The notes under the pieces are model-generated. The model worked only from the letters and a program-made list of their open reading frames with translations, ran no database searches and had not been told where the DNA came from. From Penaeus vannamei (taxonomy: Eukaryota; Arthropoda; Malacostraca; Decapoda; Penaeidae): a DNA stretch of 25,000 nucleotides. Position numbers and translations under genes: made by a program. Position 1 is the first letter of the stretch, and each line of letters begins with the position of its first letter. Location of the stretch: assembly GCF_042767895.1 (NCBI RefSeq), contig NC_091589.1:8317152-8342151 (forward strand), in the 5' to 3' direction. This document shows positions 8,291-16,707 of this stretch, piece after piece.

Positions 8291-9047
8291 CAACCTTCTC
8301 CTTATCCCCATCTTTATTCCCCCTTTCCTTTCCCCCTTTTCTCATCCTTCTCCTTATCCCCATCTTTATCCCCCCATTTCCTCATCCTTCTCCTTATCCC
8401 CATCTTCATTCACCCTTTCCTTTCCCCCTCTTCTCATCCTTCTCCTTATCCCCATCTTTATTCCCCCTTTTCTCATCCTTCTCCTTATCCCCATCTTTAT
8501 TCCCCCCTTTCTTTCCCCCCTTTCTCATCCTTCTCCTTATCCCCATCTTTATTCCCCCTTTCCTTATCCCCATCTTTATTCCCCCTTTCCTTTCCCCCCT
8601 TTCTCATCCTTCTCCTTATCCCCATCTTTATTCCCCCTTTCCTTATCCCCATTTTTATTCACCCTTTCCTTTCCCCCCTTTCTCATCCTTCTCCTTATCC
8701 CCATCTTTATTCCCCCTTTCCTTATCCCCATTTTTATTCACCCTTTCCTTTCCCCCCCTTTCTCATCCTTCTCCTTATCCCCATCTTTATTCCCCCCTTT
8801 CCTTTCCCCCCTTTCTCATCCTTCTCCTTATCCCCATCTTTATTCCCCCTTTCCTTATCCCCATCTTTATTCCCCCTTTCCTTTCCCCCTTTCTCATCCT
8901 TCTCCTTATCCCCATCTTTATTCCCCCTTTCCTTATCCCCATTTTTATTCACCCTTTCCTTTCCCCCCCTTTCTCATCCTTCTCCTTATCCCCATCTTTA
9001 TTCCCCCCTTTCCTTTCCCCCCCTTTCTCATCCTTCTCCTTATTCCG
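8291..9047. repeat. Modular pyrimidine minisatellite, 13 anchors
   Basis: The anchor CCTTCTCCTTAT starts at 8294, 8346, 8386, 8438, 8477, 8529, 8608, 8687, 8767, 8820, 8898, 8978 and 9032. Spacings are 52, 40, 52, 39, 52, 79, 79, 80, 53, 78, 80 and 54. The longer steps contain an extra module of about 27 bp (CCTTATCCCCATCTTTATTC, or a variant with ATTTTTATTCACC). The Pro/Ser/Phe frames over the array are artefacts. Confidence 0.92.
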
Positions 9048-9177
9048 CGGGCGCTTCTGAACCCCGGTACACGGTTCAGTCCGCAATTACGAGTTCATTA
9101 TGCATAGTTGTGTAACTCTCTGAGTCGCACTTCGTCTCGCCCTGGTTCGCTCCTCTCGCGTGCTCGTCTTGTGTGTC
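9048..9177. other. Single-copy CpG-containing islet with a hairpin
   Basis: Begins abruptly at the array end. CTGAACC (9057-9063) and GGTTCAG (9073-9079) form a perfect seven-base-pair stem with a nine-base loop. GGTTCA resembles a nuclear-receptor half site, here in everted orientation. No coding assignment. Confidence 0.5.
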
Positions 9178-9266
9178 TGTCTGTTATGTCTGTGTCTGTG
9201 TCTCGTTGTCTGTTATGTCTGTGTCTGTGTCTCGTTGTCTGTTATGTCTGTGTCTGTGTCTCGTTG
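9178..9266. repeat. 29-bp tandem repeat, about three copies
   Basis: TTATGTCTGTGTCTGTGTCT starts at 9184, 9213 and 9242, exactly 29 bp apart; a fourth copy decays into the CT-rich tract. Confidence 0.88.
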
Positions 9267-9342
9267 TCTGTTTGTTTGTCTGTCTCTCTCTCTCTCTCTG
9301 TCTCTTTCATTATCTCTCTCTCTCTGTGTCTCTGTCTCTTTA

Positions 9343-9375
<33 letters not shown>

Positions 9376-9510
9376 GTCTGTCTCTCTTTCTCTCTCTCTG
9401 TCTTTGTCTCTATCTCTCTCTCGCTGTCTGTCTGTCTCTCTTTCTCTCTCTCTGTCTCATTCTCTCTCTCGCTGTCCGTCTGTTTCTCTTTCTCTCTCTC
9501 TCCTCCCCCT
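9267..9510. repeat. CT microsatellite with a 50-bp higher-order period
   Basis: TCGCTGTC landmarks at 9371, 9421 and 9470 (spacings 50 and 49) sit in CT repeats, showing that a 50-bp block was tandemly duplicated. Confidence 0.8.
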
Positions 9511-9859
9511 TTCTCTCTATTTCCCTCTCTTTTGCATTTCATTTATGTGTTTCTTGATGTTTCTCTCTATATATTTGTGTCTTGTTTATTTCTGTTTGGT
9601 TCTTTCTCCTCTTTAGCTACATCTACTCTTATTCTATTACTCTCTCCTCTTATTTACCTCTCTTCATCTCTCCCTTCTCTTTGCTTCGCTCTTTCATCCT
9701 CAAGTCTTGTCTCCGTTTTCTTCCTTTGTGTTTTTCAGCCTTTAATTTCCCTCTTCCTCCCTTCCTTCTTTCTTACTTCCATTTATTTCTATAATTTTCC
9801 TTGTTCGCTCTTTCCTGTCTGTCTATATGTGTGTCTCTGTCCCTGTCTCTGTCTCTGTC

Positions 9860-9923
<64 letters not shown>

Positions 9924-9960
9924 GTATGTCCGTCCTTCTTTTACGTTATTCCTTCTATTC
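9511..9960. repeat. Pyrimidine-rich tract with CTGT and CT microsatellites
   Basis: Irregular CT-rich sequence containing a CTGT array at about 9861-9893 and a CT array at about 9897-9922. It ends the pyrimidine domain. Confidence 0.8.
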
Positions 9961-9964
9961 CTTC

Positions 9965-10090
9965 TCTTCTTCGAACACCAAGAGATCATTTTTAGAAACC
10001 TCAAACATTCGAACGCGAATACATTGCGAAGTTGCATGGAAGACGAAGCCACGCGAGAATGCACGGAATTGAACACAGCTGGTCCCGAAA
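9965..10090. other. Single-copy islet at the pyrimidine-to-purine switch
   Basis: Ordinary mixed sequence at the point where the plus strand changes from pyrimidine-rich to purine-rich. It contains the small inverted repeat ATTCG (10007-10011) and CGAAT (10016-10020). A plus-strand frame runs through it from the CT-rich side into the GA side, but I recognise no domain in it. Confidence 0.45.
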
Positions 10091-10345
<255 letters not shown>

Positions 10346-10440
10346 GAGACGGACAGGCACAAAACAATCAAGCAATTAAAACGGAATTAAGGAAAAAAAA
10401 GAACAGCAAAAAAAGAAAATAAAGAATAAAGAAAGAAGAT

Positions 10441-10640
10441 ACGTCGCAACAGACAAAAACAAACCGAAGAAGACATTTCGGAAACGCGCATCCAGCTCGT
10501 CTCTTGTCCGGCCATTTTTTGGCGCCAATTCAATAAGTGCTGAGTCACGATTGCGCGCCACACTGCACGTTCGGTAAATTTTGGTGTAAACGGAATCCAT
10601 CTCAATTCTCCTTCAACTGCACGTTTGTAAATAATTTGGA
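10441..10640. promoter_or_regulatory. Single-copy islet with an E2F/CCAAT/AP-1-like cluster
   Basis: TTGGCGCCAA (10519-10528) is a perfect palindrome containing the E2F core TTTGGCGC. It overlaps CCAAT at 10525-10529. TGCTGAGTCA at 10538-10547 is an AP-1/half-MARE match, and TTGCGCGCCA at 10551-10560 is a second E2F-like site. Minus-strand AAAATGGC lies beside the palindrome. An imperfect direct repeat beginning ACTGCACGTT occupies 10562-10584 and 10616-10639. The cluster looks promoter-like, but no TATA box, transcript start or downstream exon can be identified. Confidence 0.35.
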
Positions 10641-11004
10641 AATAAAAAAAGGTTGATGAGGGAAAAACAGATAGATGAAGAGATAGACATATTGAGGGAT
10701 AGAGAGAGGAAGGGAAGGAGGGAGGGAGGAAGGGAGAAGGTGGGAGGGAGGGAGGGAGGGAGGGAGGGAGGGAAGGAAGGAGGGAGGAAGGAAGGAGGGA
10801 GAGAGAAGGAGGCAGAGAAGGAAGGAAGGAAGGAGGGAGGGAAGGAAGGAAGGAAGGAGAGACGGAGGAAAACAGACACACACACACACACAAATATATA
10901 ATCAAATGAGAAAGAAAGAAAGACAGAAACCAGAAAGGAAGAAAAAAAAGAAAGAAAAAAAAAAAGAAGAAGAAAATAGACAAAGAAAAAAAAGCCAAAA
11001 GCAA
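10641..11004. repeat. GGAA/GGGA repeat, short CA tract and A-rich purine DNA
   Basis: GGGA and GGAA tetranucleotide repeats at about 10700-10865, a CA tract near 10876-10892, then AAAG-rich sequence. Confidence 0.85.
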
Positions 11005-11148
11005 GAGTTTGTATCAATAATCGGTAACTTCTTGTAAAGCTCGATGTACTTGGAGCAGGAATCCCTTGATCTGCATCTCGGCAGATAACCGACCTCGGGA
11101 GTGGCTTCCAACCGGCCCGAAACGCAGCCATTTTGATAAGACACGAAG
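11005..11148. other. Single-copy islet in the purine domain
   Basis: Mixed sequence of about 140 bases with several CpGs. On the minus strand it contains CAAAATGGCTGCG, similar to the YY1/Pleiohomeotic core (GCCAT on the plus strand), and open frames in all three minus-strand phases. I cannot assign a product; it could be an exon, a regulatory element or a transposon fragment. Confidence 0.4.
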
Positions 11149-11149
11149 A

Positions 11150-11890
11150 CAAAAAAAAAAAAGAGGGTGAAGGAGGTGAAGATGATGATGAAGAAGAGAA
11201 AGAAGTTGATAAAAAAGAAGAAGAGGAAGTAGAAGAAGAAAAAGAAGATGATGGTGAAGAAGAAGAGGAGGAGGATGAAAAAGATGATGATAATGAAGAA
11301 GTAGAAGAAAAAGATGAAGAAGAAAGAGAGAAAAAAAAAGAAAAAACACGAAGCAGATAGATTCTTAGGATGAATATGAAAACACGAGAAGAAAAAATAT
11401 GAAGAAGGCGGAAGCAGCGGCGAAGAAGAAGAAATAAAAAGAATAAGAGAAAGGTGAAGGATAGGGAGAACGAGGGATAGCGATGAAGAGCAAGAAACAA
11501 AAGAAGAATAGGAGGAGGACGAAAATGAAGACAAAGGAAAATGAAGACAAAGGAAAAGAAAGAAAGAAAAAGAAAAAGGAGAAAGAGAAAGAAAGAAAGA
11601 AGAAGAAGGAGAAAGAGAAAGAAAGAAAGAAGAAGAAGAAGACGAAGAAGGAGAAGAAGAAGGAAAAAGAAACTGAAGAAGGAGAAGAATAGATAAAGAA
11701 AGAAAGAAGAAGAAGAAGGAAAAAGAAGAAGAAGAAGGAGAAGAAGAAGATGAGGAAATGAAAAGGAAAAGAAATCGAAAGAAGAGAAAACAGACAATAA
11801 CAACGAAAGATAATAAGACAGAAAAAGAGAAGAAAACCAACGAAAAGGAAACAAAGAAAACGAAGAATCAGCAACGGCCATGACAACGAA
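11150..11890. repeat. GAA/GAT and AAAG-rich purine tract
   Basis: GAA and GAT trinucleotides (11155-11340), then AGAAAGAAAG and GAAGAAGAA blocks. GAAAGAGAAAGAAAGAAAGA recurs near 11580 and 11612. Acidic poly-Glu/Asp frames are repeat artefacts. Confidence 0.85.
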
Positions 11891-12264
11891 AGATTTACGA
11901 GAAGGAGAAAAAAAATAATAATGCAGAAGAATGAAGAGAGAAAGACAATGCGAAAGAAAAGGCAAAGATGGAGGGAATAAAGATGGGGAGGAAGAGGAAA
12001 GAGATGATAGTGATGGATAAAGGATTATAATAATGATAATAATAATAATATTGATAATAATAAAAATAAATATGACAATAATAATGATAGTGGTAGTAAT
12101 AACGCACAATAATGTTGATAATATCTAATAATAATGATACCAAAGCAACTGTAAGGAAAGGGCGAAGAAAGAGAGGATGAAAAGAAGAAACAGAAGAAAA
12201 TATAAGAAAAAGGAAAAAGAAGAAGCAAAAAATCAGATGAATAGTAATAAGGAGACATACAAGA
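11891..12264. repeat. A-rich tract with an ATA/ATG-rich core
   Basis: A purine-rich lead, then AATAATAATG/ATAATAATA-type repeats at about 12025-12140, then A-rich sequence up to an abrupt change to CT repeats. Confidence 0.75.
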
Positions 12265-12499
12265 GTCCCTTCTCTCTCTCTCTCTTATATACTCCTGTCT
12301 CCCTTTTATCTTCTATTTCTCTGTCTATTGTCTTTTTTAGGGTTCTTACTATTTGGTTCTATGTCTGTCTCCGTCTCTGTGTCTGTCTGTCTCTTAATTT
12401 CCTTGTTTATTGTTTTATTTATATTATTCTCTCTCTCTTATTCTTCATCTTTCTCTTAATTTTATTACTTTCTTCCGCTTCCTTTTCTCTCCTCCTTCC

Positions 12500-12579
<80 letters not shown>

Positions 12580-12850
12580 ACTCTCCCTCTCTCTCTCTCT
12601 CTCCCTCTTTTAGCATCCTCCCTTCCTCCCCCCTTACCACCCTCCCTCCCCTCCTCCACCCTTCCCTCTCCCTCTCCTCCTCTCTCTCTTTATCCTCCTC
12701 CTCCTCCTCCTCTTGTTCTCATTTTTGTTCAAATCCATCTCCAATCACGATGGTCTTGTCCACCTCCCCCTCCTCCTCCCCCCCCCACCCCACCCTCTCT
12801 TATCCCCCTTTCCCACCCCACTCCCCCCCACCCCCCCTCTTCACCCCAAG
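12265..12850. repeat. Pyrimidine-rich tract with a 36-unit CT microsatellite
   Basis: CT-rich throughout, with an uninterrupted CT tract at 12503-12574, TCC repeats near 12690-12715 and C-rich sequence at 12760-12845. Confidence 0.9.
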
Positions 12851-12929
12851 GTCCCTCGGAGGTCGTTCCTTGGAGTCGTCTCTTTGAACGTCTTTCGGGT
12901 TTCATTTTTCTTTTCTTTTTTCTTTTTGT
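12851..12929. other. Islet at the C-rich to G-rich switch
   Basis: About 50 bases of mixed sequence with several CpGs, then a T-rich stretch. Strand bias reverses here from C/T-rich to G-rich. No product recognised. Confidence 0.45.
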
Positions 12930-13445
12930 TGTGGGGGGAGGGGGTGGGGGGTGAAGGGGGTGGGTGGGGATGGGGTGGGGGGGTGGGGTGGGGTGATGGA
13001 AGGAGGGGGTGATGGGGAGGGGTAGGGGGTGGAAGGGGAGGGGAAGGGGTGGGGGATGGGGAGTGATGGGGGGTGAGGGGGTGGGGTGATGGAAGGAAAG
13101 GGGGTGGAAGGGGAGGGGAAGGGGTGGGGGTGAAGGGGGTGGGTGGGATGGGGTGTGGGGGTGGGGGTGGTTAGAGGGGGAAGGGAGGATGGGGGTGAGG
13201 GGCGTGGGAGTGATGGAAGGGAGGGGGTGGAAGCGGAGGGGGAGGGAGAGGGGGTGAAGGGGAGGGAGGTAGAAGGGAGGGGATCATGAGGGAGGGAGAG
13301 GGAGGGTGGGGAGAAAAGGGGGATAGGAAGGGGAGGACGAGGATGGGGAGGCGGGAAGAGAATGGGAGAAGAAGGGAGGGGGAGGAAGGGAGGGGGAAGA
13401 GGGGAGGGGGAGGAAGGGGGGGGGAGGAGGGGAGGGGGGGAGGGG
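12930..13445. repeat. G-rich minisatellite, strongly G-quadruplex-prone
   Basis: Runs of three to nine G with GT, GA and GAT spacers. TGATGGAAGG occurs at 12994, 13087 and 13211, and GTGAAGGGGGTGGGTGGG at 12951 and 13130, so larger blocks were duplicated irregularly. No gene is supported. Confidence 0.88.
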
Positions 13446-14100
13446 TTATCTCTCGCTATTGTTCATTGTGATTTTCGATTTTTTTTTTTTTTTTTTGTGA
13501 TGATGGTGAAAGAAGGAGAAGGATGAAAAAGAGAAAGAAAGAAAGAGAAGGAGGGAAAGAGAAGTAACAGTGATGAAAGGGGAATTGAAAAAAAAAATGG
13601 ATGAGGAACAAATAGAATGGGGATGATAACAAATAGAAAGAGAGAATTGAAAAGACAATTGACAAAAATCAAACTCATCTTATTTTTGACCAAAAAAATA
13701 TAATAATAAAAAAAAATAATAAAATATATGAATAGATAAATAAATAAATAAATAAAAAACAAAAAGATAATAAAAACAAAAACAAAAGAATGTTTCCCAG
13801 GATGATGAGCACACAACACCTCATATAAAAGCGAGTGATCCCCCCCCCCCCCCCAAAAAAAAAAAAAAAAAAAACGATTGAACAAGTATTATATATCAAT
13901 CGCCAGAATCACATGCAAAACAGTGGCCTAAAAAAAAAATCATATACCAACAGACATATAATTATCTACATGTACGAGGCTTAAAGTGTCATGTTAAGAA
14001 AGGTAACATATATAATTACAGTTGACGTGTAAAAGATAAAAAAAAGTGGTTCGTATTTCGTTTTTTTTTTTTTTTTTAAGATGACCTGTTGTACTTGAAA
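13446..14100. other. AT-rich stretch with several mononucleotide runs
   Basis: Contains an 18-base T run (13479-13496), an AAAT repeat (about 13736-13757), a 15-base C run joined to a 20-base A run (13840-13874) and a 17-base T run (14061-14077). A TATAAAA at 13824-13830 precedes the C run, but nothing downstream looks like a gene. Confidence 0.7.
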
Positions 14101-14106
14101 TGACAA

Positions 14107-14345
14107 ATGTCGTCTTTGTTATTATTACTATTATTATCGTTGTCGTCTCTGTTATCGTCGTTATCTTTATCATTTCTGTCGTCGAGATATTGCTATTATT
14201 TTGTCACTATTAACATAATTATTATCATTATTATTATTATAAAAAATCAACGGTACTTTCGCTATCATATTGTTATCGCTATTATCCCTATCCTTACTCT
14301 AACCATTATCCTTATTATCATTATTATCATCATCATCATAATTTT
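14107..14345. repeat. ATT/ATC-rich trinucleotide tract
   Basis: Imperfect ATT, ATC and GTC repeats, interrupted around 14240-14310 by mixed sequence. Confidence 0.75.
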
Positions 14346-14452
14346 CTAGATAATCAATCTTAAAAAAAATTAAATCCTTCAATCACTTGCTTTTTGTGCG
14401 TGGGAAGAGAGAGGGGAGGAGGGGGGGTATGGGGGGAGGGGGAGGGGGGGGT

Positions 14453-14700
14453 ATGTTGAGTCACATGGCATCGCACGGTCAGCTGCTGCATGATTATGAC
14501 CCTTCTGCGCATGATGGACCTGTCTGCGATGCCAGGTCACGCCGGTGCCCAAGCGACTGGCACTGGCACTCACGATTTCGGCGGAGAAACTGCACCAGGG
14601 TCGAGATTCCGGGAGCGTGATACTTGTGGTACTAGGCAATAAGGGCGAGTTTGCTGTGCTTGTGAGCCGGTCGGTCTCTCCATTGTAGTTATATATCGTA
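14453..14700. other. Single-copy islet with open frames on both strands
   Basis: Follows a short G-rich tract. It contains TGAGTCA (14457-14463) and CAGCTG (14480-14485). A plus-strand frame runs from ATG at 14453 to a stop at 14618-14620 (55 residues, beginning MLSHMASHGQ). Other plus phases and the minus strand are also open. I recognise no domain. A short exon, regulatory DNA or transposon remnant are all possible. Confidence 0.35.
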
Positions 14701-15238
14701 TCTCCTCCTCCCCCCCTCCCTTCCCTCCCTCCTCCACCCCCCCCCCCTTGACTTCTTCCTCTCTCTCTCTCCCTCTCCTGTGTTTCTCCTCCTTCTCTCT
14801 CCCTCTCTCTTCCTCTTTCCTTTCCCTCTCCTCCTATTCCTCCTCCATAACCTAGTCATCCCTCCTCCCTTCTCCTTCTTCTCTCATTCTCCTTAACCCT
14901 TCTTTCTCTCCTCCTTTCCCTTCCTCCTCTCCTTCCCTTACATATCCATCCCTCTCTCCTCTCCTCTCCTCATTCTCCCCTATCCATCCTCTCCCTTCCC
15001 CCTATCTTCCTCTCCTTCTCCTACTCCCCTCCCCCTAACCTCCCTCTCTCCCACCCAACCCCTCTCCTTCCCCCTCCCCCACCCACCCACTCTCCTCCTC
15101 TCCTTCCCACTCCACCACCCACCCCCTCTCATCCTCGTCCACCCTATCCTCCCCCTCCCCCTCCCCTATCCTCCCCCACCCCTTCCCTGTCCTCCCCACC
15201 CACCCCCACCCCCGTTCCTCAACCCTTTCCCTCTCCGG
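14701..15238. repeat. C/T-rich low-complexity tract
   Basis: Irregular CCT, CTCC and CCCAC sequence with few purines; no clear repeat unit and no gene. Confidence 0.85.
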
Positions 15239-15310
15239 AGATAAAGCTGTCGACCTTGGGAACTCCTACACTCGATAGCGCTTCTGCTGATACCTTATCT
15301 TAGCCGTTTT
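15239..15310. promoter_or_regulatory. 72-bp islet with four GATA cores
   Basis: Ordinary sequence inside C/T-rich DNA. GATA cores are at 15240-15243, 15274-15277, 15289-15292 and, inverted, TATC at 15296-15299. The outer two match the WGATAR consensus (AGATAA and TTATCT). The density of cores in so short an islet is suggestive; function is inference. Confidence 0.3.
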
Positions 15311-15604
15311 CCCCCTCCCCCTCCCTTCCCCAACCTGTCCCCATCTCCCTACCCCCTTCCTCTATCCTTTCCTCGATCCCCTCTCCTGTTTCCCCCTCTC
15401 TCTCTCCCCTTCCTCCCTTTCCCCTATCTCCCTTCCCCAAACCTTCCACCCCTCCCCATTACCCTCTCCCCTTCCTCATTCCTTATCCTCTCCCTCCCCT
15501 CCTCCTTCCCTATCTTCTCCCCCATCCTCCCCCTTCTCTATCCTCCCCCTCCTCATTCCCTATCATCTCCCCTCCCCTCCTCCTCATCCCCACCTCCCCC
15601 CCCC
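15311..15604. repeat. C/T-rich low-complexity tract
   Basis: Continuation of the C/T-rich DNA, ending in a C run at about 15595-15605. No gene. Confidence 0.8.
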
Positions 15605-15960
15605 CAATTACTCTCAAACACGAAGACAGTTTCCTGATCAGACTCGTTAACCGTTGCCATATGTAACGAAAATTCATATTTGAAGACAATCTGCATACAC
15701 GCCTCGGTTGTATTCAAATTTCCCGCCAAAAAACTGGGACCAGAAAAAAAAAACGCGTAAACACACATAATAATATAGACGTTAGGATAATGCCTTCGCG
15801 ATGATTGGAGTAGACGAGGGCGAATGGCAGGTAAATCACGCATAGAACAGATAAATGAATAAATGATAATAAATAGGAGATAAGGTAGGAACAGGGTTCT
15901 GCGACTCGCCATGAACCTCAACAGAAAACGGGACTTTTAGATACCTTGCTGTGTGGGCAT
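15605..15960. other. Single-copy islet with an E2F consensus match
   Basis: Mixed AT-rich sequence. TTTCCCGCCAAA at 15719-15730 fits the E2F consensus TTTSSCGCSAAA. A minus-strand open frame spans most of the islet (15921 down to 15553) but its product resembles nothing I know and its end lies in repeat DNA. Confidence 0.35.
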
Positions 15961-16400
15961 TGAAATCTCCTTTACTTCCGTGCATGTATTTAATTCTATC
16001 TATTTTGTTTTGTTTGTTTTGTGTCTTCTTCTTCTTCTTCTTCTTTTTCTTCTTTTTTTGCTCTGTTTGTTTGGTTTGGTTTCTCGTTTATTTATTGTTT
16101 GGTTTATTTTTCCATCTTCTGCCGCTCTCTCTCTCCCTCCATCTCCCTCTCTCCTTCTACTTTCTTCTCGCTCTCCACCTCTCTCTCTCTCTCTCTCCAG
16201 CTCCCTATCTCCCTCTAACTTTCCTTTCTCTCCCTCCACCCCCTTACTCTTTATAGACTCCCTCCTTCCTCCTCTCCACTTCCCTCTCTCCCTTCACCTC
16301 TCCCTCTCCCTCTTTCCCCCCTCTCTCTCCTCCATCCCTCCACCTCCCTCTCTCCCTCTTCCTTCCCCCCCCCCTCTCTCTCTCTCTCCCTGTCCTTGCC
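15961..16400. repeat. Pyrimidine-rich tract
   Basis: TTC repeats near 16025-16060, T/G-rich sequence, then CT and CCCT repeats to 16395. Leu/Ser-rich frames are artefacts. Confidence 0.8.
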
Positions 16401-16525
16401 ACACGCAGAGAGGAAGTCATCCACATGAGCAAAATAAACGCAATTACAAAGTGGTTTAAAATACACGTGATTCAACGCTTAGCGAACCGACCACAGGATG
16501 TCCGCGGTCTGTCTATAACTCTCAC
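16401..16525. other. Single-copy islet
   Basis: About 120 bases of mixed sequence. A plus-strand frame from ATG at 16425 reads through it but then enters T-rich DNA. No recognised motif or product. Confidence 0.4.
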
Positions 16526-16651
16526 TTTTTTTTGCTATTTTTTAATTTTTTTAATCTATTTTCTCTCACTTCTTTTGTTATCATTATTTTTTTGGATATC
16601 TATTTTCGTTTTTTTTGGGGGGGGAGGGGGGAGGGGGAGGGTATTCATTTT

Positions 16652-16655
16652 TAAA

Positions 16656-16703
<48 letters not shown>

Positions 16704-16707
16704 TTTA
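16652..16707. repeat. Perfect 56-bp palindrome built on 22 AT units
   Basis: TAAAAG (16652-16657), 22 AT units (16658-16701) and CTTTTA (16702-16707) form a perfect self-complementary sequence, able in principle to extrude a cruciform. It follows a G-rich run at 16617-16640. Confidence 0.92.

Noticed and set aside
7106..9115. Hydrophobic plus-strand frames that might be membrane proteins
   Set aside because: They come from CT- and T-rich repeats. The 74-bp units and uneven module spacing break the frame between copies.
10613..12109. 498-codon minus-strand frame
   Set aside because: Ser/Phe/Leu-rich product of GAA- and GGAA-rich DNA. It runs through one unassigned islet without a recognisable domain or splice structure.
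13824..13830. TATAAAA as a core promoter
   Set aside because: It is followed within ten bases by long C and A runs and then AT-rich DNA without coding potential; such motifs are common in AT-rich sequence.
14595..14615. tRNA-like B box (GGGTCGAGATTCC) suggesting a tRNA gene or SINE
   Set aside because: The T-loop and stem do not fit tRNA rules and no A box or cloverleaf partner lies at the right distance.
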